A DNA stretch of 33,249 bases from Rhizobiaceae bacterium (lineage in GTDB: Bacteria > Pseudomonadota > Alphaproteobacteria > Rhizobiales > Rhizobiaceae), in the NCBI GenBank assembly GCA_016763155.1, contig JAESUH010000158.1, positions 1 through 33,249 on the forward strand, given 5' to 3'. The notes beneath the pieces are model-generated. The model did no database searches, was not told the DNA's origin, and saw nothing but the letters and a program-made list of their open reading frames with translations. The number at the start of each line of letters is the position of its first letter. Position 1 is the first letter of the stretch. Positions 25,878-33,097 of this stretch are shown here, piece by piece. Position numbers and translations under genes: made by a program.

Positions 25878-27065
25878 ATGTTAGACGGAAAAACTGCCCC
25901 TTGGCCAAATTTCACTGAAGAAGAAATAGATGCCGTTGCGCGTGTATTGCGCTCTAACAAGGTAAATTACTGGACTGGTCCCGAAGGTCGAGAATTCGAA
26001 AAAGAGTTCGCCATCTTTGCTGGCACAGACCATGCCATTGCAGTTGCCAACGGCACGCTTGCATTGGATTTGGCGCTTCATGGTTTGAAAGTCGGTTCAC
26101 GAAATGGTGGCAATGAAACAGATGAAGTAATTGTCACGCCACGCAGTTTCCTTGCTTCAGCTTCAAGCATTGTAAATGCTGGCGCGCGACCAGTCTTTGC
26201 TGATGTGGACCCGGATAGCCAGAATATCACACCAATGACTGTCGCACCGGTAATTACCGGGAACACCAAAGCAATCATGTGCGTACACTTGGCTGGTTGG
26301 CCTTGCGACATGGATGGATTTCGCGATTTGATTGGCGGGCGGGATATCAAGCTAATTGAAGATTGCGCTCAGGCACATGGTGCTACCTATAAAGGACGCC
26401 CCGTGGGAGGCCTTGGAGATGTGGGCGGCTGGTCTTTTTGCCAAGATAAAATCATGACCACTGGTGGTGAAGGGGGGATGGTTACCTGCAATGATCAAGA
26501 TGTTTGGAAACGCATGTGGGCATTTAAGGATCATGGCAAGAATTGGGATACTGTCTATAATAAAAAACATGCCCCGGGGTTTCGCTGGCTTCACGAGAGT
26601 TTCGGCACAAATTGGCGTCTAACGGAAATGCAGTCCGCCATCGGACGTATCCAGCTCACTCGTATGCCAGATTGGCATGAACAAAGAACACGCAACGCTC
26701 AAGATTTGATTGATGTTTTGGCGCCACTTGCTGGTAGCAACGGGCCACTGCGATTAACTGTGGCCAAAGATGGCACATATGATCAACCAACCGGTTTCAA
26801 GCATGCGTATTATAAGTTCTATGCGTTTGTACGTCCTGAGCGTTTGCCCACGGGCATGACCCGTGACGACGTTGTGGAGCATTTTATCTCACAAGGCCTA
26901 GCGTGTTTTCAGGGCGGGTGTTCGGAAATGTACCTGGAAAAGGCTTTTAAAACCTCTGCCTTTTCTACAGATAAACGATTGCCCGTGGCAAAAGAACTGG
27001 GCGAGACCAGTCTTATGTTCTTGGTCCACCCAGGCGTTTCAAAGATCGAAGTTTCGCTACCCTAA
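25878..27065 (+). CDS. DegT/DnrJ/EryC1-family sugar aminotransferase (PglE-like)
   Basis: A 395-residue PLP-dependent enzyme that probably aminates C4 of a UDP-4-keto-6-deoxy-HexNAc. The PLP lysine is kept: SFCQDKIMTTGGEGGM with Lys191. Other fold segments are VANGTLALDLALHG, PRSFLASASSIVNAGARPVFADVD, IEDCAQAHGA and FGTNWRLTEMQSAIG. It lies 9 nt after the PglD-like gene, preceded by GAGGATA. This is the third aminotransferase-fold gene of the locus. The 4,6-dehydratase (PglF/WbpM type) that would supply its substrate is not in this window. This is the last + strand gene of the locus; it faces the wzz-like gene tail to tail across 34 nt with no visible terminator. Confidence 0.9.
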   Translation: MLDGKTAPWPNFTEEEIDAVARVLRSNKVNYWTGPEGREFEKEFAIFAGTDHAIAVANGTLALDLALHGLKVGSRNGGNETDEVIVTPRSFLASASSIVNAGARPVFADVDPDSQNITPMTVAPVITGNTKAIMCVHLAGWPCDMDGFRDLIGGRDIKLIEDCAQAHGATYKGRPVGGLGDVGGWSFCQDKIMTTGGEGGMVTCNDQDVWKRMWAFKDHGKNWDTVYNKKHAPGFRWLHESFGTNWRLTEMQSAIGRIQLTRMPDWHEQRTRNAQDLIDVLAPLAGSNGPLRLTVAKDGTYDQPTGFKHAYYKFYAFVRPERLPTGMTRDDVVEHFISQGLACFQGGCSEMYLEKAFKTSAFSTDKRLPVAKELGETSLMFLVHPGVSKIEVSLP

Positions 27066-27099
27066 GCGTGCAGGTAACGAAGGCTGGTACATAGTTAGA

Positions 27100-28374
27100 C
27101 TAGGCAGCCTCAGAGGCTTTGAGACGGTATTTCCGCACTCCACGCCAGAGAACATAGACAATCGAACCACCAACCATCCCAAGAAAGCCGCAAATTACGA
27201 GAAAAATGATATTTGGAATTCTTGGCTTGAAAGAAATTGCGTCTACATCGACGAAAACTGCTCGGAATTCTCCAAGTGTGAGTTTTGCCGCTATTTGCGC
27301 CTTGATAAACCTTTCAACTGTTTTATCTTGCGTCAACGATCTGATTTTCTGATCAATCTCGGTAATATCTTCAATGAAATTTTCTTTGTTATCACGACTA
27401 TTTATCAGCGCTATTTCTTTCTCAATAGCCAAATAGCCTCTTAAATATAATAATTCTTCGATGGGCTCCGCAGGTGAAGATACCACAGAAAATTGCGGCC
27501 CGAGATTTTGCGCCTCTAATGTGTTTTTTTCAATACCCACGACCCGCGCCAATTGCAGTTGCTCGTTTAAATAAGCAAGGCGCATTTCTGTTTCGCGTTC
27601 ATAATCTTCAACTGAATTGCTTCGTTTGAGCATCAAGTCCTCGTTATTGTAGACCTGCCTGATTTTAAAGAGTTCCTGTAATGATGTCATGGATTTAGAA
27701 ATGGAATTCAGGACTGCTTTATTAGTGCCCATAACCAAAGCCGCCATCAACTCTCGTGCTTTCGCAGGTCTAGACGTTTTAAATTCAATGACCAAATTGT
27801 TTTCGTTGCTTGTAAATATGAATTCATTTGCAATTCCGGCTACACGTTGATGAAATTCACCGTCAGATTCTGCGTCACCTTTCAGCGCAAATCCAGTATC
27901 CAATATCGCTTGTGACATTGTTTGCCTTAACATCAATTCATCGGTGAATTTTGAAAGAAAATTAGGAGCGTTGAACAGGTGAGGTTCGACATCGTAGCCC
28001 TCATCGTCGCTCGTGTCCGTGCTCTTCTTTTTACTATTGTTCTTGTCTTTCTTTTTGGTCTTGCGTTTGCTCTTAGGCTCTTCATTTTCGCCATCGGTAA
28101 TACTGTCTAATGTGATACGCTTTCCCAATATCTGCAATTGATTATTGACTGAATCATACTGTGCTAAGTCCCTAGCCAGCAATGGTTCGATTTTGACTAA
28201 CGCTTTTAATTTAAGATTTGGAAGTGACAAATACCCGTAACCCAACGCCAGCATTCCAACTGTTGCGAGCAATATCCAGAATTTCCCTTCCCATAATACG
28301 GAAAATATCTCAATCAGATCAATTTCATCGGAGGAGCGCGTATAGTTTGATTCTTGTTCCAATTTGGTCTCCAA
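27100..28374 (-). CDS. wzz: Wzz-type polysaccharide chain-length regulator with basic insertion
   Basis: A 424-residue polysaccharide co-polymerase. The N-terminus has EIDLIEIFSVLWEGKFWILL, typical of the Wzz domain, with a first membrane helix at about 31-52. A second helix lies near 388-412 (IIFLVICGFLGMVGGSIVYVLW), preceded by a Pro-containing segment (FKPRIPN). The middle is periplasmic and largely helical with coiled-coil character. It has no kinase domain, unlike Wzc/ExoP. Residues 101-117 are almost all Lys/Arg with Ser, Asn and Asp, and residues 118-129 are acidic, an insertion I do not know from typical Wzz proteins. GGAG upstream of the ATG at 28374 is a good ribosome binding site. 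It likely sets the polymer length of the Wzy product. It is transcribed opposite to the biosynthesis genes. Confidence 0.88.
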   Translation of the reverse strand: METKLEQESNYTRSSDEIDLIEIFSVLWEGKFWILLATVGMLALGYGYLSLPNLKLKALVKIEPLLARDLAQYDSVNNQLQILGKRITLDSITDGENEEPKSKRKTKKKDKNNSKKKSTDTSDDEGYDVEPHLFNAPNFLSKFTDELMLRQTMSQAILDTGFALKGDAESDGEFHQRVAGIANEFIFTSNENNLVIEFKTSRPAKARELMAALVMGTNKAVLNSISKSMTSLQELFKIRQVYNNEDLMLKRSNSVEDYERETEMRLAYLNEQLQLARVVGIEKNTLEAQNLGPQFSVVSSPAEPIEELLYLRGYLAIEKEIALINSRDNKENFIEDITEIDQKIRSLTQDKTVERFIKAQIAAKLTLGEFRAVFVDVDAISFKPRIPNIIFLVICGFLGMVGGSIVYVLWRGVRKYRLKASEAA

Positions 28375-28650
28375 ATTTAGGCACTGCAGATCAAAATTCT
28401 GCCGAAGTTCTAAGAATAGTTTCAGTTTGATTAAACGATAAAGATGTGTTTTGCAATAATGCGTTACTAATTGCCCCTAGTTCAAAATAGGTTCGCAAAT
28501 TCAGTAAATTTACCCGGTATTTTGTTCCATCGTTTGGTTTGATATAATTAATGGGCTAAGTGTTCTAATTCCTGAGCTTATAAACCCAGATAACTGCTGA
28601 ACAGATCAGCACATACACTTGGTTTGGACATAGCTCTGCAGCCAATGCTC
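28375..28650 (-). other. Intergenic region upstream of wzz
   Basis: 276 bases with no credible gene. It should contain the wzz promoter (minus strand), but I found no convincing -35/-10 pair. A perfect 6-bp hairpin, TGCTGA/TCAGCA at 28595-28611, lies 40 nt beyond the stop of the upstream minus-strand epimerase gene; it lacks a T-run and is at most a weak terminator. Confidence 0.5.
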
Positions 28651-29664
28651 TCACACGGCGTAATAGTCTTTGTACCACTTAACATACCGTTTCACTCCCT
28701 CGCGAATGTTTGTTTGAGGAGTATATTCGGTAAGAGTTTGCAGCAATTCTGTATTTGCCCAGGTGGCGAGTGCTTCCCCTTTTTGCATCTCTAGAGAGTT
28801 GCGAATGGCTGGCTTACCAACTTCTTGTTCTATGGCATCAATAAACTCTGTCAGGCGTATTTTGTCCGAATTGCCAATATTCACCACACGGTACGGGGCA
28901 ACGGGAGACAAGCTATCCCCTTCAGGGATATCTTCTTCGTCCTCAGGGCGCTGCGGAGGCGTGTCCATCAGTAGTCTGATGCCTCGAACCAGATCATCAA
29001 CATAGGTGAAGTCACGATACATATCCCCATGATTATAAACATCAATTGGGGTGCCTTCGATTATGCCCTTGGTGAACTTGAAAAGCGCCATATCAGGGCG
29101 TCCCCATGGTCCGTAGACCGTGAAAAATCGAAACATCGTGGTGGGTATATTCCATAGGTGGGCATAAGAATGCCCCATGGCTTCATTCGCCTTCTTGGTC
29201 GCGGCATATATCGTAAGCGGCGTATCAGTTTTATGAGTTTCAACATATGGCATGACTTTGTTGGCGCCATAAATGGAAGAAGTGGATGCCATTAAGAGGT
29301 GATCAACACTATGCTCACGCGCACACTCCATCACATTGAATGTGCCAACCACATTTGAATTTATGTAGTCACGTGGGTTTTCCAACGAGTAGCGGATGCC
29401 TGCTTGTGCTGCCAGATGAACAATTACATCTGGCTTTATATTGTCACACAGGGATTGAATTTTTTCAAAATCTTCCAATTGTCCGATGGTGCAGGAGAAA
29501 TTCTCGTTCTGCAGCAACATTTGATGGCGTTTTTCTTTTAGACGCACATCATAATAGTCGCTCATGCCATCATATCCGATGACGTTAAATCCTTCCGCAA
29601 TTAACAATTTGGAGAGATGAAACCCAATGAAGCCGGCTGAACCTGTGACGAGAACGGTACGCAT
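28651..29664 (-). CDS. UDP-glucuronate 4-epimerase-like NAD-dependent epimerase
   Basis: A 337-residue extended short-chain dehydrogenase: MRTVLVTGSAGFIGFHLSKLL at the N-terminus (NAD-binding GxxGxxG), DGMSDYYDVRLKEKR, HLAAQAGIRYSLENP, STSSIYG (catalytic Ser), YAATKKANE (Tyr and Lys), FFTVYGPWGRPDMALFKF and GDMYRDFTYVDDLV. DYYDVRLK and GRPDMALFKF are typical of the LspL/WbnF group that interconverts UDP-GlcA and UDP-GalA. The ATG at 29664 is chosen because the protein then starts at the first strand with family length; upstream in-frame ATGs extend it by up to 34 residues without homology. It could supply UDP-GalA to the polysaccharide or to lipid A/core. Confidence 0.88.
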   Translation of the reverse strand: MRTVLVTGSAGFIGFHLSKLLIAEGFNVIGYDGMSDYYDVRLKEKRHQMLLQNENFSCTIGQLEDFEKIQSLCDNIKPDVIVHLAAQAGIRYSLENPRDYINSNVVGTFNVMECAREHSVDHLLMASTSSIYGANKVMPYVETHKTDTPLTIYAATKKANEAMGHSYAHLWNIPTTMFRFFTVYGPWGRPDMALFKFTKGIIEGTPIDVYNHGDMYRDFTYVDDLVRGIRLLMDTPPQRPEDEEDIPEGDSLSPVAPYRVVNIGNSDKIRLTEFIDAIEQEVGKPAIRNSLEMQKGEALATWANTELLQTLTEYTPQTNIREGVKRYVKWYKDYYAV

Positions 29665-29977
29665 ATTTAATTGATCCAATTTCATTGTTTTGGAAAGCTT
29701 TGGAAATAGGCACATAGGTGCTTTCTCAACCATCTTGTGAGATGCAACTTGTAGCAAAGGCATCATATAACACCAGCAAAAACATCGCTAGAGACTTTGA
29801 ATGCTTTTGACAAAATCTGGCGTTGGATGGTGTTTTGCTGAAAACAATCATTCTGTGTGAATGCAGCCGTAAAACAAGATGCCCATGATGATCTGATGTG
29901 CAAATCAATTCAATTAAGCATGATAGCACTAGTTTTTTGATATTCAGTGGAAGTTCCATTCAGACCGTCGTGCAGCC

Positions 29978-30016
29978 ACCGCGCAACTTTGCGCGGTTAT
30001 TGCAGTAAATTGCAAT
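29978..30016. repeat. Two adjacent perfect inverted repeats
   Basis: ACCGCGCAA (29978-29986) pairs with TTGCGCGGT (29989-29997) across CT. One base later ATTGCA (29999-30004) pairs with TGCAAT (30011-30016) across GTAAAT. The first is a strong GC-rich hairpin. On either strand the flanks lack a clear T-run. They may be a double stem-loop in a transcript or a regulator site; the function is unknown. Confidence 0.45.
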
Positions 30017-30035
30017 GTGGCTAAACGAAACGGTT

Positions 30036-30053
30036 AAAGGCTAATAAGCCTTT
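30036..30053 (-). terminator. Probable terminator of the tRNA-Glu transcript
   Basis: AAAGGCT and AGCCTTT pair perfectly around AATA, 15 nt beyond the tRNA 3' end on the minus strand. On that strand the stem ends in TTT and continues AACCGTTTCGTTT, a broken T-rich tail. The position suits tRNA termination; the imperfect tail lowers confidence. Confidence 0.5.
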
Positions 30054-30068
30054 GTTTTCGTAAGAGTA

Positions 30069-30144
30069 TGGTACGCCCTACGGGAATCGAACCCGTGTTT
30101 CCGCCGTGAAAGGGCAGCGTCCTAGACCGCTAGACGAAGGGCGC
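30069..30144 (-). tRNA. tRNA-Glu (anticodon TTC)
   Basis: The 76-nt minus-strand sequence begins GCGCCCTTCGTCTAGCGG and folds as a full cloverleaf. The 7-bp acceptor stem pairs GCGCCCT with AGGGCGT (first pair G-U), the anticodon loop reads CTTTCAC with TTC, and the T-arm loop is GGTTCGATTCC. An A discriminator and genome-encoded CCA close it at 30069. It decodes GAA and GAG. It stands alone between the epimerase and lipoprotein genes, with its own promoter-like boxes upstream. Confidence 0.96.
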
Positions 30145-30161
30145 TCTAACGAATACGCCAT

Positions 30162-30190
30162 CGTATAGATGTGATTGCCTTCGGCTACAA
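30162..30190 (-). promoter_or_regulatory. Candidate promoter of tRNA-Glu
   Basis: Read on the minus strand, TTGTAG (30190-30185) and TATACG (30167-30162) are separated by exactly 17 nt. The -10-like box lies 17 nt before the tRNA 5' end, a sensible leader length. The matches to consensus are partial, so this is a candidate chosen for spacing. Confidence 0.4.
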
Positions 30191-30242
30191 GCGGTATTTT
30201 CTCTTTATGTAATTTTTTTTGTGTAGATGGATTTTTGTCGAC

Positions 30243-30260
30243 GGATAATGAATATTATCC
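30243..30260 (-). terminator. Hairpin directly after the M15 lipoprotein stop
   Basis: GGATAAT and ATTATCC pair perfectly around GAAT and abut the stop codon at 30261-30263. On the minus strand the following bases are A-rich instead of T-rich, so it is not a standard intrinsic terminator. It may mark the 3' end of the mRNA. Confidence 0.35.
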
Positions 30261-31325
30261 TTAGCTTTTACGCTTCCGGCGAACAGACTTGCGACGGCAA
30301 GGATAATGCCAGTCGCGTTTTGAACCCACATCCACATGAACAGATTTGGTACGGCAATAAGTGCCCACGCCGCCACGTCCCGGTAGGGAGCGTAGATATT
30401 TGGCCAAGGCCCACTTGCTTACATTTTCAACCTGAATGTCGGCTGCTTTGCAATAAATGTGTTGTGACCTGCTAACGCCTCCCGCTCTTCGGTTTCGTCT
30501 GGGGCTGCGATAGCCAGAAGTAACGATCGGCGCTCTGCCAAATTTGCGGTGTACCTTTTTTAAGAGCCGCAATAATTCCGGTTTAAAACAGGCTACTTCC
30601 ACCTTTGAGTGTTGAAGACGCAGACCATTAGGAGAGATTCTGCCTAATCCGCCAACTGAGGCCAATTGTATCTGGCTTTCAATTTCCTGATCTTCGCCAC
30701 CTACACCAAATATGCTGGCATTTGATTTCACGCCAGGTAATGCTGATGCACTTGCGCCCAGTTTTCTTTTCGATTTTGGGAGAGGGTTGTTTGGTTTTTC
30801 ACGTTTTTGAAACAAACGTTGAAAGAATGATGCCTTGCGAGCTTGCTTTTCACCCACTCCATCGCGAAGCAGCGCCAATTGTGTTTCGGCAACGGGTTTC
30901 TTGATAAACTTTTTGACCGGCGTTGGGCTGGATAGGGGAGTGTTTTTGGTTTCTTTTTTTATCTTGTTTTCTGAGGTCGAAACGGCTGCAACTTGGCGAC
31001 CATTAGCTCCCCCACGCGGAGCCTTAATTGGTATTGCAGTGGTTTGCGGTATGGCTTGAGGAGCATTCTCGTTGTTTTCAGCTCCATCAAGGCTTGCTTG
31101 CTGCAAGAGGGAGGCGCCATCGACGTTGGCCCCATCAACGTTAGTCCCGTCGATGCTTATCCCATCGAGGGTAGCGCCATCCACACTAGCCAATGATTGC
31201 GGGACAATATCCATGGGTTCACCGGACCCGACACAAGCGCTGAGCATTGCACCAGTCAAAAATAGGCTGGTTAATTGTAATGTAGACCAGGCCAGCCTGC
31301 CTTTTGAATTAAAACCGTTCTTCAA
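30261..31325 (-). CDS. Lipoprotein with C-terminal M15/DUF882 peptidase domain
   Basis: A 354-residue envelope protein. A basic start, a hydrophobic segment and LSAC with Cys31 form a lipoprotein signal. Residues 48-70 are five units of a five-residue repeat (xDGxx: VDGAT, LDGIS, IDGTN, VDGAN, VDGAS). A long low-complexity linker rich in Lys, Pro and Ala follows to about residue 230. The last 110 residues form a YcbK-like (DUF882) zinc peptidase domain: TSGYRSPRRNRRAGG, SQHIYCKAADI with His and Asp ligands, and VHVDVG with the final His. Related domains cut peptidoglycan peptides. The C-terminal tail is Arg/Lys-rich. Translation starts at TTG 31325 with GGGG just upstream; no ATG gives the signal sequence. 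Confidence 0.85.
   Translation of the reverse strand: MKNGFNSKGRLAWSTLQLTSLFLTGAMLSACVGSGEPMDIVPQSLASVDGATLDGISIDGTNVDGANVDGASLLQQASLDGAENNENAPQAIPQTTAIPIKAPRGGANGRQVAAVSTSENKIKKETKNTPLSSPTPVKKFIKKPVAETQLALLRDGVGEKQARKASFFQRLFQKREKPNNPLPKSKRKLGASASALPGVKSNASIFGVGGEDQEIESQIQLASVGGLGRISPNGLRLQHSKVEVACFKPELLRLLKKVHRKFGRAPIVTSGYRSPRRNRRAGGVSRSQHIYCKAADIQVENVSKWALAKYLRSLPGRGGVGTYCRTKSVHVDVGSKRDWHYPCRRKSVRRKRKS
31114..31188 (-). repeat. 15-bp tandem repeat, five copies, inside the lipoprotein gene
   Basis: Units at 31114-31128, 31129-31143, 31144-31158, 31159-31173 and 31174-31188 share a core of CC(A/G)TC(G/A/C)A and encode one five-residue xDGxx repeat each. A sixth related unit lies at 31081-31095 after an 18-nt break. 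The units differ at several bases, so the array is not freshly expanded. The pattern resembles pentapeptide repeats but is too short for a full beta-helix. Confidence 0.85.
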
Positions 31326-31667
31326 CCTAACCCCATAAATCCCAAGCCTGCTCAGCTTAACAATTTTGCACCCTACTGATATTCATGCCACGCCCAGTGG
31401 CACTCGATATTTTATCTAACGACCCCGGATTTGTTCACTAAATATGAAATCAAATTATCCGTATCATTTCTGTAATCAAAACAACGCTCAATTACAAATC
31501 GGCTCATCTTACCTTCAATGGTTAAACTACCAAACGTACCATGCGTAAACCTGAACGTGTCTATTTTAGAAATCGGGCAAAACAATGTCAGTTTTAATGG
31601 GAGAAAATTGCCCCAACCAACACTGCTTTGCCCATATATTCAAAGCGGAAGAAACTAAGTTACGTGC
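31326..31667. other. Intergenic region between lipoprotein and glyoxalase genes
   Basis: 342 bases, AT-rich, with no supported gene. It must hold the minus-strand promoter of the lipoprotein gene. A 6-bp hairpin (TGCCAC/GTGGCA, 31386-31402) is present about 60 nt upstream of the lipoprotein start. No clear terminator for the glyoxalase gene was found. Confidence 0.5.
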
Positions 31668-32123
31668 TTACCACTCGCCGATGTTTTTCATCGAAGCCCA
31701 CGGTTCGCGAACTTCCAGGGCGTCGCCTTTTTGCAATATTTCGAAAGAGATACCATCTGGCGAACGAATAAATGCCATGTGACCATCACGCGGTGGACGG
31801 TTAATGGTGATGCCCGCATCCATCATGCGCCGGCAAAATTCATAGATATCATCCACCCCATATGCCAAATGGCCAAAATTACGACCACCGCTAAGAGTTT
31901 CAGGGTCCCAGTTATAGGTAAGTTCAAGGCAGGGAGCGCGCATGGTAGATTCCATATCACCTTCACAAGTTGCAAGATCATCGCTGCTCGCCAAGAACAC
32001 CAAAGTGAAGCGCCCTTGTTCGGAATCCATTCGCCGGACCTCCTTCAGACCCATTTTATTTACGTAAAAATCGAGCGATTTCTCTAAATCCGTTACGCGA
32101 ACCATCGTGTGTAAAAATTTCAT
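31668..32123 (-). CDS. gloA: Glyoxalase I-like protein (VOC family)
   Basis: Expected to be a lactoylglutathione lyase that isomerises the methylglyoxal-glutathione hemithioacetal. The 151-residue protein has two paired VOC modules. The four metal ligands of glyoxalase I can be placed: His5 ([10 protein letters not shown]), Glu67 (LELTYNWD), His85 (NFGHLAYGV) and Glu128 (GISFEIL). DLEKSLDFY and FIRSPDG are typical. The C-terminal 20 residues extend beyond the minimal fold. AGGA is placed well upstream of the ATG. It diverges from the cold-shock gene across 237 nt. Glyoxalase I identity is likely; other VOC functions are possible. Confidence 0.88.
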   Translation of the reverse strand: MKFLHTMVRVTDLEKSLDFYVNKMGLKEVRRMDSEQGRFTLVFLASSDDLATCEGDMESTMRAPCLELTYNWDPETLSGGRNFGHLAYGVDDIYEFCRRMMDAGITINRPPRDGHMAFIRSPDGISFEILQKGDALEVREPWASMKNIGEW

Positions 32124-32188
32124 AGTATTTTCCTTCTAGAGACAAATCTGCCCAAATAAATGAAAATTTGATCCCAAATCCGGCTTCG

Positions 32189-32205
32189 ATCATTAACCAA
32201 ATGAT
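32189..32205. promoter_or_regulatory. Inverted repeat between divergent gloA and cold-shock genes
   Basis: ATCATT and AATGAT are perfect 6-bp complements around AACCA, inside the shared intergenic region 32124-32360. This region must carry both promoters. The repeat is a possible operator. No confident -35/-10 boxes were identified. Confidence 0.3.
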
Positions 32206-32360
32206 TCAAATTCACCTTCTTTTCACACAAAATTGCAGGATAGTCGCTTTTTTTTGTAAGTTTCTATTGCGGCACTTCCCCTCAGAGATGTTAACTTAAG
32301 GACAGAATCAGTAGACCAGCGCATGTCGGATGCAGGCGACAAATTACGAGGATGGGCGTT

Positions 32361-32945
32361 ATGGGGGCTAAACTTAGTCCGGATGGGCAACCGGTACACG
32401 AGGAAAGCGAAATTCGTTCCGAAAATGACGCAACCGATTTGGTTGTCATTGCCGGAACGATAAAGTGGTTTGACGTATCCAAAGGATTTGGATTTGTCGT
32501 ACCTGATGACGATATGCCGGACGTGCTTTTGCATGTTACGTGTCTGCGTCAGGATGGCTTTCAAACAGCTTTGGAAGGCTCACGCATTGTTTGCGAGGTC
32601 GTTTCCCGCGAACGGGGGCTTCAGGCCTTCCGTGTACTTTCGATTGATGAATCAACAGCAGTTCACCCTGCAACTCTTGGCGAGACCAAAACCCATGTGG
32701 AAGTTAAGCCTGAAAGCGAGTTAGAGCGGGTTGAAGTGAAATGGTTTAACCGGACCAAGGGATATGGATTTGTAACCCGTGGCAGCGAAGATATCTTCGT
32801 CCATATGGAAACATTGCGCCGCTTTGGACTAACAGAGTTGCGCCCTGGCCAATATGTCATGGTTCGTTTCGGCAAAGGCCCTAAAGGCTTGATGGCTGCT
32901 GAAATATTCCCCGATGGCGGCTCCAAGATTTCCAACACACACTAG
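32361..32945 (+). CDS. Double cold-shock-domain protein (CspA family)
   Basis: A 194-residue nucleic-acid-binding protein with two cold-shock domains. Domain 1, about residues 28-95, has [18 protein letters not shown] (RNP1) and [13 protein letters not shown] (an RNP2 variant). Domain 2, about 122-190, has [16 protein letters not shown] and [14 protein letters not shown]. They are joined by an acidic linker. The double form is common in alphaproteobacteria. It likely acts as an RNA chaperone or transcription antiterminator. The ATG at 32361 has GAGG at 32348-32351 with 9-nt spacing; the ATG at 32352 would sit directly on that ribosome binding site. A strong terminator follows at 32956. Confidence 0.93.
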   Translation: MGAKLSPDGQPVHEESEIRSENDATDLVVIAGTIKWFDVSKGFGFVVPDDDMPDVLLHVTCLRQDGFQTALEGSRIVCEVVSRERGLQAFRVLSIDESTAVHPATLGETKTHVEVKPESELERVEVKWFNRTKGYGFVTRGSEDIFVHMETLRRFGLTELRPGQYVMVRFGKGPKGLMAAEIFPDGGSKISNTH

Positions 32946-32955
32946 TTTCGAGATT

Positions 32956-32984
32956 AGGCACCGGTTAGTAACCGCGTGCCTTTT
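32956..32984 (+). terminator. Intrinsic terminator of the cold-shock gene
   Basis: AGGCAC-CGGTT pairs with AACCG-C-GTGCCT around an AGT loop: 11 base pairs with one bulged C, followed by a T-run and a further T-rich stretch. It begins 11 nt after the stop codon. This is the most convincing terminator in the window. Confidence 0.8.
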
Positions 32985-33097
32985 CAATAGGATTTCTTTT
33001 TTTCACCAAATTCTACCTGCTAATTGGTAGTGGCTTTGTTTCTGTTTTCAACAGATCAGGCTATGTTGAACTGATAGAAGTTGTAGTGGGCTGTTTT

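Larger units (their letters stand above)
29665..30068. other. Region between the epimerase gene and tRNA-Glu
   Basis: About 400 bases without a supported gene. It contains the likely minus-strand promoter region of the epimerase gene, two adjacent perfect inverted repeats (29978-29997 and 29999-30016) and a hairpin downstream of the tRNA (30036-30053). No duplicated tRNA 3' end or integrase gene was seen, so there is no direct sign of an integrated element. Confidence 0.5.

Noticed and set aside
30069-30144. tRNA-Glu as the integration site of a genomic island carrying the polysaccharide genes
   Set aside because: No integrase gene and no second copy of the tRNA 3' end were seen in the window, so there is no direct evidence.
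31114-31188. Repeat array as a CRISPR
   Set aside because: The units are 15 bp, contiguous, without spacers, and lie in frame inside a lipoprotein gene.
31585-31782. 65-codon + strand frame starting in the gap and running into the glyoxalase gene
   Set aside because: Its second half is antisense to the conserved C-terminus of the glyoxalase and there is no ribosome binding site or recognisable domain.
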